Shown here piece by piece: positions 1 through 9,314 of a DNA stretch of 64,000 nucleotides. Each line of letters starts with the position of its first letter. The first letter of the stretch is position 1. Location of the stretch: positions 40,531 to 104,530 of the forward strand of contig NZ_BJNW01000011.1 in assembly GCF_006539885.1 (NCBI RefSeq). The letters run 5' to 3'. The translations under genes and the position numbers were made by a program. The notes beneath the pieces were generated by a model. That model ran no database searches. It was given only the letters and a program-made list of their open reading frames with translations, and was not told where the DNA came from. Source of the DNA: Kocuria varians (GTDB taxonomy: Bacteria; Actinomycetota; Actinomycetes; Actinomycetales; Micrococcaceae).

Positions 1-1554
1 CTGTTCGAGCGGGCCATCACCGAGCGGCCCGAGCACACGGCGGTCGTGGACCGGCGCAGGACACTGAGCTACCGCGAGCTGGGCGAGGGCATCGACCGCG
101 CGGCCACCGTGCTCATGGCCGCGGGGGTTCGCGAGGGCTCGCCCGTGGTCGTGCAGCTGCCGAACTCCGCCGTATTCCTGGAGACCGTGGGCGCGCTGTT
201 CAAGCTCGGCGCCGTACCGGTCTTCGCGCTGCCCGCGCACGGCTCACGCGAGGTGGGCCACTTCTGTGCGATGTCCGACGCCGTGGCCTACGTGGGTCCG
301 CGCCGCGGCCCCCGGGACCTGCTCGCCGTCGCCGACGCCGTGCGCCGGGACCACCCGGAGGTCACCCCGGTCTCGGTGGACGAGCGCGTCACGGACCCGT
401 GGGCCGAGGCCACGGTGGCCGGCGACGTCGTCGACGTCCCGGACGCCGAGGTGCCCGTCACGCGCGTGTCCCCGGAGTCGCTCGCGTTCCTGCAGCTCTC
501 CGGCGGCACCACCGCGCTGCCCAAGCTGATCCCCCGCACGCACGACGACTACCTCTACTCGGTGCGCCGCAGCGTGGAGGTGTGCGACGTGCGCCCGGAG
601 GACGTGATGCTCGTGGCGCTGCCGTGCGCGCACAACTTCACGATGAGCTCCCCGGGGATCCTGGGCGCGCTGCACGTGGGCGCGACCATCGTGATCGCGG
701 GGGACCCGAGCCCCACCACGTGCCTGTCGGCCATCGACCGGCACCGGGTCACGCAGGCGGCCCTCGTCCCGCCGCTGCTGCTCGCGTGGCTCAACAGTCC
801 CGCCGTGCAGGAGCACGACCTCTCCTCGCTGCGCACCCTGTGGGTGGGCGGCGCCAAGCTCAGCGACACCGCCGCGCGGCGCGTGGGCCCCGAGCTCGGC
901 TGCACGCTGCAGCAGGTCTTCGGGATGGCCGAGGGCCTCGTGAATTACACCCGCCTGGACGACCCCGAGGACCTCGTGGTCACCACGCAGGGCAGGCCGA
1001 TATCCGAGCACGACGAGCTGCGGATCCTCGACGAGGACGGCCGGGAGGTCGCCCCGGGGGAGCCCGGTGTGCTCTACACCCGCGGGCCGTACACCATCCG
1101 CCGGTACCACCGCGCGCCGGAGGTCAACGCCCGCTCCTTCACCGACGACGGCTTCTACTGCACCGGTGACATCGTGCGGCAGCTGCCGAGCGGGCACATC
1201 GTGGTGGTGGGCCGGGATAAGGACCAGATCAACCGCGGCGGCGAGAAGGTGGCCCCGGAAGCGGTGGAGAACGAGCTGCTCGCCCACCCCGCGGTGCACG
1301 ACGTCTCCGTGGTGGGCATCCCGGACGAGGTTCTCGGCGAGAAGATCTGCGCCTACCTCATCCCCCGGGACGGCCACCGCGAGGACTTCCCCTCCGTCAC
1401 CGAGCTGCGCGGCTTCCTGCGCGAGCGGGGACTGTCCTCGTTCGCCGTGCCGGACGTGTTCGAGACCGTCACCGAGTTCCCGCACACCGGTGTGGGCAAG
1501 ACCAGCAAGAAGGACCAGCGGGGGATGGCGCAGCCGGGCCCGAGCCGCCCCTGA
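1..1554 (+). CDS. dhbE: Aryl-acid (2,3-dihydroxybenzoate) AMP ligase, 5'-partial
   Basis: Stand-alone adenylation enzyme that activates an aryl acid as acyl-AMP and transfers it to an aryl carrier protein, the opening step of catechol-type siderophore assembly. The frame is open from base 1 (LFERAITERPEHTAVVD), so the true start is upstream and the GTG at 46 is an internal valine. Visible motifs are LSGGTTALPKLIPRTH (P-loop-like A3 core), QQVFGMAEGLVNYTRLDDP, YCTGDIVRQ, DQINRGGEKVAPEAVENEL and the C-terminal catalytic-lysine region HTGVGKTSKKDQ; the order and wording closely follow DhbE/EntE. Salicylate is the alternative substrate and cannot be excluded. It is followed after 51 bp by a siderophore N-hydroxylase on the same strand. 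The carrier/NRPS partners presumably lie upstream of the window. Confidence 0.93.
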   Translation: MFERAITERPEHTAVVDRRRTLSYRELGEGIDRAATVLMAAGVREGSPVVVQLPNSAVFLETVGALFKLGAVPVFALPAHGSREVGHFCAMSDAVAYVGPRRGPRDLLAVADAVRRDHPEVTPVSVDERVTDPWAEATVAGDVVDVPDAEVPVTRVSPESLAFLQLSGGTTALPKLIPRTHDDYLYSVRRSVEVCDVRPEDVMLVALPCAHNFTMSSPGILGALHVGATIVIAGDPSPTTCLSAIDRHRVTQAALVPPLLLAWLNSPAVQEHDLSSLRTLWVGGAKLSDTAARRVGPELGCTLQQVFGMAEGLVNYTRLDDPEDLVVTTQGRPISEHDELRILDEDGREVAPGEPGVLYTRGPYTIRRYHRAPEVNARSFTDDGFYCTGDIVRQLPSGHIVVVGRDKDQINRGGEKVAPEAVENELLAHPAVHDVSVVGIPDEVLGEKICAYLIPRDGHREDFPSVTELRGFLRERGLSSFAVPDVFETVTEFPHTGVGKTSKKDQRGMAQPGPSRP

Positions 1555-1605
1555 GCCGCACCACCCGCTGAGCACACCACGACCCCCACGAATCGAGACG
1601 GACAC

Positions 1606-2892
1606 ATGTACAACCTCATCGGCGTCGGCTTCGGGCCGGCGAACCTGGCCCTGGCCATCGCGATCGACGACCACAACCGGCGCGTGCCGCAGGACGAGCA
1701 GCTCTCGGTGCTGTTCCTGGAGCGCTCCGAGGGCTTCGCGTGGCACCCGGGCATGCTGCTGCCCCACGCGACCATGCAGATCTCGTTCCTCAAGGACCTC
1801 GTCTCCTTCCGGGACGTGACCCACCCGCTGTCCTTCCTGTCCTACCTGCAGCAGCACGGGCGCCTGGACCACTTCGTGAACAAGCAGACGTTCTTCCCGT
1901 CCCGCACGGAGTTCTCCGACTACCTCGGCTGGGCCGCGGACCACGTCTCCGAGCACGTGCGCTACGGCGCGGAGGTCCGGGCCGCGCACGTGGACCCCGA
2001 GGACCACTCGGTGGTCGTCGAGCTCGCGGACGGCGAGCAGCTGCACGCCCGCGCCGCGGTGCTCGCCCCGGGGCTGCAGCCGCGCCTGCCCGAGGGCGTG
2101 ACGCTGTCCCCGCGCGTGATCCACACGTCCCAGACGCTGCACGCGATGGAGCACGTGCCCTTCCCGGTGCGCACCGCCGTGGTCGTGGGTGCGGGCCAGA
2201 GCGCGGCGGAGGTGGTGCGCTACCTCCACGACCGGGACGCCAACACCACCGTCCACTCGGTCTTCGCCAAGGTGGGCTACACCCCGGCGGACGTCAGCTC
2301 GTTCGTCAACCGCATCTTCGACCCCGCCATGGTGGGCCGCTGGCACGAGGCACCGGAGGACGTGCGCCGCAGGCTCTTCGAGTACCACCGCGGCACCAAC
2401 TACTCCGCGGTGGACCCCGAGCTCGTGGAGGAGCTCTACGGCGTGGAGTACGAGGAGCGGGTGACCGGGCGGCGTCGGCTGTTTATGGACAACTGCTCCG
2501 AGGTCGTGGCCTACCGCGAGACCCCCACCACCGTGGAGGTGGACGTGCGGGACCTCACCACGGGGGAGGCCACTACGCTCGAGGCGGACCTCGTGGTCTT
2601 CGCCTCCGGCTACCGCCCGGCGGATCCCGTGGACCTCTTCGGGGCGGACGCCCGGTGGTACCGTCACGACGGAACGGCGCCCGTGGTCGGGCGCGACTAC
2701 ACGTGGACCCCGGCGCGGGAGAGCGCACCGCCCGTGTACCTCAACGGCGGGGTGGAGCACACGCACGGCCTGTCGTCGTCGCTGCTGTCCAACCTCGCGG
2801 TGCGCAGCGGCGAGATCCTCGACTCGCTCGTGGCCCGTCGCAGCGCCCCGTCCGCCGCCGTGCCCGGCGCCCTCGGCGCGAGCACCCGGTAG
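1606..2892 (+). CDS. L-lysine N6- / L-ornithine N5-monooxygenase
   Basis: Flavin-dependent N-hydroxylase of the IucD/PvdA/SidA family. It uses FAD, NADPH and O2 to hydroxylate the side-chain amine of lysine or ornithine, giving the hydroxamate precursor of a siderophore. The 428-residue protein opens with the FAD motif GVGFGPANLALA, followed by the family signatures WHPGMLLPHATMQISFLKDL and FFPSRTEFSDYLGW. The NADPH-binding VVVGAGQSAAEVVRYL is near residue 190, and VFASGYRP is near the C-terminus. Length is normal. The ATG at 1606 begins right at the FAD-binding fold. Its place between an aryl-acid ligase and a siderophore-interacting protein suggests a mixed catechol-hydroxamate product. Sequence alone does not decide lysine versus ornithine. 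Confidence 0.93.
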   Translation: MYNLIGVGFGPANLALAIAIDDHNRRVPQDEQLSVLFLERSEGFAWHPGMLLPHATMQISFLKDLVSFRDVTHPLSFLSYLQQHGRLDHFVNKQTFFPSRTEFSDYLGWAADHVSEHVRYGAEVRAAHVDPEDHSVVVELADGEQLHARAAVLAPGLQPRLPEGVTLSPRVIHTSQTLHAMEHVPFPVRTAVVVGAGQSAAEVVRYLHDRDANTTVHSVFAKVGYTPADVSSFVNRIFDPAMVGRWHEAPEDVRRRLFEYHRGTNYSAVDPELVEELYGVEYEERVTGRRRLFMDNCSEVVAYRETPTTVEVDVRDLTTGEATTLEADLVVFASGYRPADPVDLFGADARWYRHDGTAPVVGRDYTWTPARESAPPVYLNGGVEHTHGLSSSLLSNLAVRSGEILDSLVARRSAPSAAVPGALGASTR

Positions 2893-2914
2893 CACCAGGA
2901 GGAGAGAGCACCCC

Positions 2915-4753
2915 ATGCAACGCACCACCCGTGAGACCACCGTCTACCCGATCGCGATCCGTGAGCTGCAGGTGCAGCGGGTCGAGGACCTGAGCCCGCA
3001 CATGCGCCGGGTGGTGCTGGGCGGGCCGGGCCTGGACGACCACGAGCGCAACGGCGTGGCGATCCCACCGTTCCGCAGCACCGGCTTCGACGACGACGTC
3101 AAGATCATCGTCCCGGACCCGGTGACCGGGCTGTGCCCCATCCCGGAGCCGCAGCCCGGAGGCACCGTCGCCTGGAGCGAGGAGTCCGTGGCCCTGGCCC
3201 GCACCTACACCGTGCGCTCGGTGGACCCGGAGACCGGGGAGATCGCCATGGACTTCGTGCTCCACGGCACCGGGCTCGCCTCGGGCTGGGCGCGGCGCGT
3301 GACCCCGGGGGAGAGCGTCTACGTGGCCGGCCCCAAGGCCTCGACCGCCGCTCCCACGGACGTGGACTGGATGCTGCTCGCCGGGGACGACACCGCCCTG
3401 CCCGCGATCGCCCGCGCCCTGGAGGACCTGCCCCGCGGCACGCGCGTGCACGCCGTCGTCGAGGTCGCCACCGCGGCGGACCGGATCGAGCTGCGCTCGG
3501 ACGCGGACGTGAGCCTCACGTGGGCCGTGCGCGAGAACGGGGAGGACCTCGTCTCGGCCGTGCAGGGCATCGAGTGGTGGCCCGGCGAGGCGTTCGCCTG
3601 GGTGGCCGGGGAGGCGCTGGGGATCAAGCCCCTGCGCCGCTGGCTGCGCGAGGAACGCGGCGTCACGCGCGAGCACACGGACATCTCCGGCTACTGGCGC
3701 CGCCGCGACGTCGTGAGCGTGGCCGACTCCCCGGACGTCGTGGACGTCGGGGCCACCGGGCCCTCCGCCGAGGCGCGGCTGCACGAACTCACGGAGCTCA
3801 CTCCCGCGCTCGTCGTGCGCTCGGCGATCGCCCTGGGTGTCTTCTCCCACGTGGACGACGGCGCCGCGAGCGTCCCCGAGCTCGCCCGCGCCCTGGATCT
3901 GCCCGAGGACTCCGTCCAGCGCCTCGTGCGGGCGCTGCGCGTGTACGACCTGCTGAGCGAGGACGCCGAGGGCCGCCTGGGCCTCACCGAGATGGGCGTG
4001 CTGCTCGCGGACCCCGAGTCCCGCACGGTGCGCTCGATCTCCCGGGCCGCCACCGTGCGCGAACTCGCGCTCGCGGGTCTCGACCGCGCACTGGCCACCG
4101 GCAGCGCGGTCCCCGTGGACACTGCCGGGCGGTACTGGGACGAGCGCTGCGCTCAAGACACCGCGCTCGCCGCGGAAGCGGATGACCACGTGGCCGAGGA
4201 GGCCTGGTTCACCGCGCCCGCCATTCCGGCCGCTGTGGGCCTGGACGGCTCCGCCACCGTGGTCTTTGCCGGCCCGGGCTGCGGCGTCTACGCGGACGAG
4301 ACCATGCGCCGCGTCCCCGGGCTGCGGGCCGTGCTCGCCGGTTCGGAAACCGAGGTCCGCCGCGGACTGGCCGACGTCGCCGCGGTGCGCCGCGAGCACG
4401 TCGCCACCCTGGTGACCCCCGTGCCGGGCGACGTCCCGGACGGCACCGACACCCTGCTGCTGCTCGACCCGTTCGCCTCGCTGCCCGGCACGGAGCACGC
4501 GGACGTGCTGCGCCGGGCCGTGGAACGCGCGCGCCGCGTCGTCGTCGTCTCCGCCCTCGTGGACCACGAGAACCCGGACGAGTACGACGTCGAGGAGGAC
4601 CTGCGCCGGCTCTGCCTCAGCGGCGGCGAGATCCCCACGCGCCGTCGACTCTCCGCGCTCGCCGCGGACGCCGGCGCCATCGTCCACGACGTCAGCGCCG
4701 TGGGCTGGGGCGTGTGGGCCGTGGAGCTGCGCCCCCTCACCGGGACGGTGTGA
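2915..4753 (+). CDS. Siderophore-interacting FAD reductase fused to a methyltransferase-like domain
   Basis: Two-part protein of 612 residues. Residues ~1-270 are a siderophore-interacting protein (SIP, ViuB-like): the FAD motif ARTYTVR, the NAD(P)H-site LLAGDDTALPAIARAL, and the terminal WVAGEALGIKPLRRWLREE and GYWRRRD signatures. SIPs reduce ferric siderophores in the cytoplasm to release iron. Residues ~285-612 resemble a class I O-methyltransferase: a winged-helix dimerisation part (LTPALVVRSAIALGVFSHV, LARALDLPEDSVQRLVRALR) and then a Rossmann-like part with FAGPGCGVYADE where a GxGxG SAM loop should be. The usual acidic residues after that loop are not obvious, so the second domain may not be catalytic. 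ATG at 2915 follows GGAGGAGAG. The stop is 6 bp before the first ABC gene. Confidence 0.88.
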   Translation: MQRTTRETTVYPIAIRELQVQRVEDLSPHMRRVVLGGPGLDDHERNGVAIPPFRSTGFDDDVKIIVPDPVTGLCPIPEPQPGGTVAWSEESVALARTYTVRSVDPETGEIAMDFVLHGTGLASGWARRVTPGESVYVAGPKASTAAPTDVDWMLLAGDDTALPAIARALEDLPRGTRVHAVVEVATAADRIELRSDADVSLTWAVRENGEDLVSAVQGIEWWPGEAFAWVAGEALGIKPLRRWLREERGVTREHTDISGYWRRRDVVSVADSPDVVDVGATGPSAEARLHELTELTPALVVRSAIALGVFSHVDDGAASVPELARALDLPEDSVQRLVRALRVYDLLSEDAEGRLGLTEMGVLLADPESRTVRSISRAATVRELALAGLDRALATGSAVPVDTAGRYWDERCAQDTALAAEADDHVAEEAWFTAPAIPAAVGLDGSATVVFAGPGCGVYADETMRRVPGLRAVLAGSETEVRRGLADVAAVRREHVATLVTPVPGDVPDGTDTLLLLDPFASLPGTEHADVLRRAVERARRVVVVSALVDHENPDEYDVEEDLRRLCLSGGEIPTRRRLSALAADAGAIVHDVSAVGWGVWAVELRPLTGTV

Positions 4754-4759
4754 TCGCGG

Positions 4760-6559
4760 GTGCGGACACTGCTCGAACCGCCGGTGGACGAGGACCGCAG
4801 GACGTACCTCTCCATTACGCAGGACACCACCCCCGCCGGTCTCGTGGGCCAGGTGCTGCGCTCGCGGCCCGGGCTGACCGTGGGCGCGGCGATGCTCGCA
4901 GTGACGCACCAGCTCGGCGAGGTGCTCGTGCCCGTGGTCGTGGGGCGTGCGCTGGACGGGCCGATCGCCGCCGGTGACGCCCGCGGCACCGTGCTCGTGG
5001 TGCTGCTGCTCGCGGTCGTGTTCGCGGTGCTCTCCTTCTCCTACCGAATCGGTGGGCGGATGGGCCACGCGGCCATGAGCTACGTGGAGCACGAGCTGCG
5101 CATGCGCGTCACGGACACCCTGACCCGGCCCGAGGGCTCGGGCGGTCGTGCCCGCACCACCGGTGACCTGATGACCGTGGCCGGCACCGACGCCTCCGCC
5201 GTGGCCCGCACCAAGCTGCTCGCGTTCCTGCCGGTGGGAGAGCTCGCCGCCGTGGTGGTGGGCGGCGCGGTGCTCGTGACGGTGTGGTGGCCGCTCGGCG
5301 TGGGTGTCCTGGTGGGTGCCGCGGTGACCGCGTTCGTCGCGGACCGCCTGGCCGCCCCGCTCGCGGCGCGCCAGCACCGCGCCCAGGAGACGGCCGGTGC
5401 CGCCGCGGACTCCGCGGTGGACCACCTGACGGGGCTGCGCGTCGTCGCCGGCCTCGGTGCCGGACGGGAGGCGGCGCGCCGCTACCGTTCGACGTCGCAC
5501 ACCGCCCTGCGTGCCGCCCTGACCGCCAATGTGAGCCGGGGGATGCTCAGCGCCGTGACGCAGCTGGCTGGCGGCGTCTTCGTGGTGCTCACCGCCGTGG
5601 TCGCCATGCAGCAGACCATGGTGGGGCGGCTGTCCGTCGGGGACCTCGTGGTGGTCGTGGCCGTGTCCCAGCTGCTCGTGGATCCCATGACCGTGCTCGG
5701 ACGCAACGTGGGGGTCGTGTGGGCCACGGGCCTCGCCTCCGCTCGCCGTGTGCTCGCGGTGCTGCAGGCCCCGCCGCGCGAGCACCACGACCCCGAGGAC
5801 GACGACGCCGCCCTCCTCCCGGGCGCCTCCGAGCTCCTCGTCGTGGACGCGCCCGCGGCCGCCAAGCCCGCGCTGCTCGATCTGCTGGCCGGTCCGCGGC
5901 GGATCACCGCCCACGAGAACGCCCTGGCGGCCTCCGGCGACGACCACGTGTTCGACGCCCCCGTGCACCGCAACGTGGGCTTCGACCACGCCCCGGCCGA
6001 GACCGTGGAGCGGTGCCTGGACGTCGCCCAGTGTCGCGAGTTCCTCGACCCGGTGACGCCCGCGAGCGGTCCCACCACCGCTGACCACGACCGCACGCAG
6101 GAGCCCGAGGACCGCTCGACCAGCACCGGCGAGGCCGGCCGCCACCTCTCCGGCGGCCAGCGCCAACGCGTGGTCCTGGCCCGCGCGCTCGCCGCGGACG
6201 CCCCGCTGCTCGTGCTCGACGAGCCCACCTCCGCCCTGGACACCGTGACCGAGGTGACCGTGGCGCAGGCCGTGGCCGCCCACCGCAGCGGCAGCGCCAC
6301 CGTGGTGTTCACGGCCTCTGAGGTGTGGCACGCGCTGGCGGACCGCGTGGTGACCGTGCCCGCCACGGAGACCGAGTGCACGCATGAGAACGGTGCACAC
6401 GAGCACCAGGCGCACGAGGACCGGACACCCGAGAACCGGATGCACGAAGACCGGGCGCACGAAAATTCAGCGGGGGAGAACGCAGCGCACCGGACGGACG
6501 GCCCCCATCCGGTCCGCCCCGCAACCGCGGGGGCCAGCAGCTCGGAGGCCGCACGGTGA
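4760..6559 (+). CDS. ABC half-transporter with degenerate Walker A (siderophore ABC subunit 1)
   Basis: Type IV (exporter-fold) ABC half-transporter, 599 residues: about six membrane helices (residues ~35-340) and a C-terminal nucleotide-binding domain. The domain is unusual. The Walker A position reads [18 protein letters not shown], keeping the lysine but losing the glycines and the Ser/Thr. The H-loop histidine position is a serine (FTASEVW). The signature [15 protein letters not shown] and Walker [13 protein letters not shown] are perfect. The protein ends in a His/Glu/Asp-rich tail of five-residue repeats. The start is taken as GTG 4760. It overlaps the next ABC gene by four bases (GTGA), so the two are almost certainly a heterodimer. 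Position behind a SIP gene recalls the mycobacterial IrtAB siderophore importer; the transport direction is inferred. Confidence 0.88.
   Translation: MRTLLEPPVDEDRRTYLSITQDTTPAGLVGQVLRSRPGLTVGAAMLAVTHQLGEVLVPVVVGRALDGPIAAGDARGTVLVVLLLAVVFAVLSFSYRIGGRMGHAAMSYVEHELRMRVTDTLTRPEGSGGRARTTGDLMTVAGTDASAVARTKLLAFLPVGELAAVVVGGAVLVTVWWPLGVGVLVGAAVTAFVADRLAAPLAARQHRAQETAGAAADSAVDHLTGLRVVAGLGAGREAARRYRSTSHTALRAALTANVSRGMLSAVTQLAGGVFVVLTAVVAMQQTMVGRLSVGDLVVVVAVSQLLVDPMTVLGRNVGVVWATGLASARRVLAVLQAPPREHHDPEDDDAALLPGASELLVVDAPAAAKPALLDLLAGPRRITAHENALAASGDDHVFDAPVHRNVGFDHAPAETVERCLDVAQCREFLDPVTPASGPTTADHDRTQEPEDRSTSTGEAGRHLSGGQRQRVVLARALAADAPLLVLDEPTSALDTVTEVTVAQAVAAHRSGSATVVFTASEVWHALADRVVTVPATETECTHENGAHEHQAHEDRTPENRMHEDRAHENSAGENAAHRTDGPHPVRPATAGASSSEAAR
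6395..6499 (+). repeat. 15-bp tandem repeat encoding a His-rich pentapeptide tail
   Basis: Seven degenerate 15-bp units in frame in the 3' end of the first ABC gene, coding [35 protein letters not shown]. It is preceded by a further Cys and His (ECTHENG). The units share a pattern of small residue, His, Glu, Asp/Asn, Arg. Such a tail could bind Fe or Zn, but function is inference. Confidence 0.8.
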
Positions 6560-8460
6560 GCACCCTCCAGAACTCCCGCGCCGCCGCCGCGCGCGGTTCG
6601 GTCGACAACGCTCCGCAGACCCTGCCCACCGCCGGCAGCCGCGAGGTGCTCTCAGCCGTCGGACAGCGGTTGCGCCCCCAGCTCGTCCGGGTGCTCGGCT
6701 CCCTCGCGGTGCTGCTCGCCTCGGCGGGCTGCGGCCTCGTGCTGCCGCTCGTGCTGGGCCGCGTGGTGGACGCCGTGACCGGCACGGACACCCAGCACCC
6801 CCTGGTGGGCGACGGCGACCCGTGGCGCGTGCTCGCGGTGCTCCTCGGCGCCCTCGTGCTGGGTTCCGTGCTCAACGGTCTGGGCACCGCCTGGTCCGCG
6901 GGCGCGGCGGACCGCGTGGTGGCGGACCTGCGCGAGGAGGCCGTGGCCGCGGCACTGACCCTGGACCAGGAGCGCGCCGAGTCCCTGGGATCCGGCGAGG
7001 TGGTCTCCCGCTCCAGCGACGACGTCGCCGCCGTCACCTCCGCGGTCAACACCGCCCTGCCGTCCGCGATCGCCGCGGTGACGGGCATCGTGGTGACCAC
7101 GGTCGGGATGGCCGGCATCCACTGGGCGTTCGCCGCGGTGCTCGTCGTCGTCACGGTGCCCGTCTACACCGTGGCGGTGCGCCGCTACCTGCGCGAGGCC
7201 CCGCCGCTCTACCGGGCGGAGCGCGCGCAGCGTGCCGTCCGTGCGGGCATGGTGCTCGACGCCGTCCGCGGCGCCCCGGTGCTGCGCGGCTTCGGTGCGC
7301 AGGGCTTCATGCGGCGTCGGCTCGTCGTGCCGTCGTGGCTCGTCTCCCGGCTCGTGGTGCTCACCCAGATCGCGACCACGCGCCTGTTCGGCGGGGTGAA
7401 CCTCGCCGAGTTCTTGGGCCTGGCCGCGCTGCTCGGTACCACGTTCGCACTGCTCGGCAGCGGGACCGTGACCCTGGGTGCCGCGACCACCGCCGTGCTG
7501 TTCTTCCTGCGGCTCTACGGGCCCATCGGCACCGCGCTGATGATGCTCGACCAGCTGCAGTCCGCGTACACGTCCCTCGGCCGGATCGTGGGCCTCGCCC
7601 GGCTCGCTCCCGACGGCTCGGAGGCAGGCCCGTGGGCGGAACGCGGGGCTGTGGGGTCCCCGCCCCCGGACGCCGCCCCGGGCTCCGCGACGACGACGCC
7701 CGGTACCGGCCGCGAGCGCCCGAACGCGGACGTCGTCGTGCGCGATCTGGACGTCCACTACGGGGCCCGGCACGCCGTGCGCGAGGTCAGCATCGACGTC
7801 GAGCCGGAATCCTCGGTGGCCCTCGTGGGCGCCTCGGGGGCGGGGAAGTCCTCCCTGGCCGCGGTCGTGGCCGGTGTCCGCACGCCCACGCGCGGGACCG
7901 TGCGGATCGGCGGCGAGGACCCGCACGCCCTGCGGCCCGCCGACCGGGCCCGGCTGGTCGCGCTCATCTCCCAGGAGAGCCACGTCTTCGCGGGCACCCT
8001 GCGCGAGAACCTCACGTTGGCGTTGCCCGCCGCGGACGACGACGCCGTGTGGTCCGCCCTGGACACCGTGGGCCTGAGGGACTGGGCCCGCTCCCTGCCC
8101 GACGGTCTGGACACGCCCCTCGCGGACGGCGGCCCCGGCCTCGGGGACATGCGTTCCCAGCAGCTGTCCCTGGCCCGCGTGGCCCTGCTCGCGCCGAGCG
8201 TCGTCGTCCTGGACGAACCCGTGTCCCGCGCGGCGCGCAACGAGGCCGAGACCCTCGCCCGGGCGGTGCGCGCAGTGTGCCGCGGGCGCACCTCCGTCAC
8301 GGTGATCCACCACCTGGACCAAGCCGCGCAGTGCGAGCGCATCCTCGTGATGTCCGACGGCGCGGTGATCGAGGACGGCGGGCACGAGAAGCTGCTCGCC
8401 ACGGACGGGCGCTACGCCATGCTGTGGCACGCGTCCCACGCGCGGGAGGAAGAACCGTGA
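6556..8460 (+). CDS. ABC half-transporter with degenerate signature motif (siderophore ABC subunit 2)
   Basis: Partner ABC half-transporter of 634 residues: a six-helix membrane domain and then a nucleotide-binding domain. Here Walker A is intact ([17 protein letters not shown]), the Q-loop is intact ([16 protein letters not shown]), Walker B has its glutamate (VVVLDEP) and the H-loop histidine is present (VIHHLDQA). The signature that should read LSGGQ is instead [16 protein letters not shown], and the D-loop SALD is SRAA. Its defects are therefore complementary to those of the preceding subunit, so a head-to-tail heterodimer would have one complete ATP site, made of this subunit's Walker A and the other's LSGGQ. 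GTG 6556 overlaps the previous stop (GTGA). Substrate is most likely the locus siderophore. Confidence 0.9.
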   Translation: MSTLQNSRAAAARGSVDNAPQTLPTAGSREVLSAVGQRLRPQLVRVLGSLAVLLASAGCGLVLPLVLGRVVDAVTGTDTQHPLVGDGDPWRVLAVLLGALVLGSVLNGLGTAWSAGAADRVVADLREEAVAAALTLDQERAESLGSGEVVSRSSDDVAAVTSAVNTALPSAIAAVTGIVVTTVGMAGIHWAFAAVLVVVTVPVYTVAVRRYLREAPPLYRAERAQRAVRAGMVLDAVRGAPVLRGFGAQGFMRRRLVVPSWLVSRLVVLTQIATTRLFGGVNLAEFLGLAALLGTTFALLGSGTVTLGAATTAVLFFLRLYGPIGTALMMLDQLQSAYTSLGRIVGLARLAPDGSEAGPWAERGAVGSPPPDAAPGSATTTPGTGRERPNADVVVRDLDVHYGARHAVREVSIDVEPESSVALVGASGAGKSSLAAVVAGVRTPTRGTVRIGGEDPHALRPADRARLVALISQESHVFAGTLRENLTLALPAADDDAVWSALDTVGLRDWARSLPDGLDTPLADGGPGLGDMRSQQLSLARVALLAPSVVVLDEPVSRAARNEAETLARAVRAVCRGRTSVTVIHHLDQAAQCERILVMSDGAVIEDGGHEKLLATDGRYAMLWHASHAREEEP

Positions 8461-9314
8461 GCGAGTCCGGCGGCGCCCGCGCCGGTGGCCATGATGCCGA
8501 CGCCGCTCACGGTCGGACCGGACCCGGCGACGGCTCGCCCGCGCACCCCTGTACCCACGACTCCGCCGGAGACGCGGCCGCCGACGCCGCCCGCGAGGCG
8601 TTCCATGCGCTCCTGCCACCGGGCGCGGTGGTCGTGGCACGCGGCCACGACGTCACAGCGACGCCGCGCGCGGAGGAGGCGGCCGCCGTCGCCGCGGCGG
8701 TGCCTTCGCGCGTCGCCGAGTTCGCCACGGGACGCTCGTGCGCCCACGAGGCCCTCGAACTGCTGGGCCGTCCCACCGCGGGCATCGGACGGGGAGAGCG
8801 CGGCGAGCCACTGTGGCCCCGCGGTGTGGTGGGAAGCATCACGCACTGCGAGGGGCTGCGTGCCGCCGCGGTCGCCAGGAGCGCAGACGTCCTGGGGCTC
8901 GGGATCGACGCGGAGCCGCACCTGCCCCTGCCCGAGGACGTCCTGGACCTGACGCTCACACCGGCGGAGCGGGACCGCGTGGCCGCGCTGGACCGCAGCC
9001 GCCCGGACGTCGCGTGGGGCCGGATTGTGTTCAGCCTCAAGGAGTCCGTCTACAAACTCTGGTACCCGCTGCGCCACGAGTGGCTGGGCTTCGAGGAGGT
9101 GGACGCCGTCGTCGCAACGGACGGGACGTTCACCGTGGCCCTGCCGCGACCGCTCCCCGCTCCCCACGGGGACGTGCTCACGGTGCGGGGCCGGTGGACG
9201 GTGACCGGCGGCCTGCTGCTCACGGCCGTGGCACTGACCCCGGTCAGTGGAACTCGGGCAGGCGCATCATGCCCTCCTGCACCGTGGTGGCGATCATCGC
9301 GCCGTCGCGGGTGA
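8457..9314 (+). CDS. 4'-phosphopantetheinyl transferase (EntD/Sfp type)
   Basis: Transfers the phosphopantetheine arm of CoA to carrier domains of the siderophore NRPS, activating them. The 285-residue protein has a non-conserved N-terminus of about 40 residues, FATGRSCAHEAL, the GSITHCEGLRAAAV segment, the Mg-binding LGIDAEPHLP and the hallmark FSLKESVYKLWYPL followed by WLGFEEVDAV, matching the EntD branch. GTG 8457 overlaps the stop of the second ABC gene, so it is the last gene of the siderophore operon. Its last ~70 bases overlap the convergent 3' end of the thioesterase gene; the tail after ~residue 262 (reading SGTRAGASC) looks non-conserved. Confidence 0.92.
   Translation: MSESGGARAGGHDADAAHGRTGPGDGSPAHPCTHDSAGDAAADAAREAFHALLPPGAVVVARGHDVTATPRAEEAAAVAAAVPSRVAEFATGRSCAHEALELLGRPTAGIGRGERGEPLWPRGVVGSITHCEGLRAAAVARSADVLGLGIDAEPHLPLPEDVLDLTLTPAERDRVAALDRSRPDVAWGRIVFSLKESVYKLWYPLRHEWLGFEEVDAVVATDGTFTVALPRPLPAPHGDVLTVRGRWTVTGGLLLTAVALTPVSGTRAGASCPPAPWWRSSRRRG

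Noticed and set aside
6384..8456. Open frame upstream of the phosphopantetheinyl transferase
   Set aside because: It overlaps the second ABC gene in another frame and is arginine/glycine-rich noise; the real start is GTG 8457.
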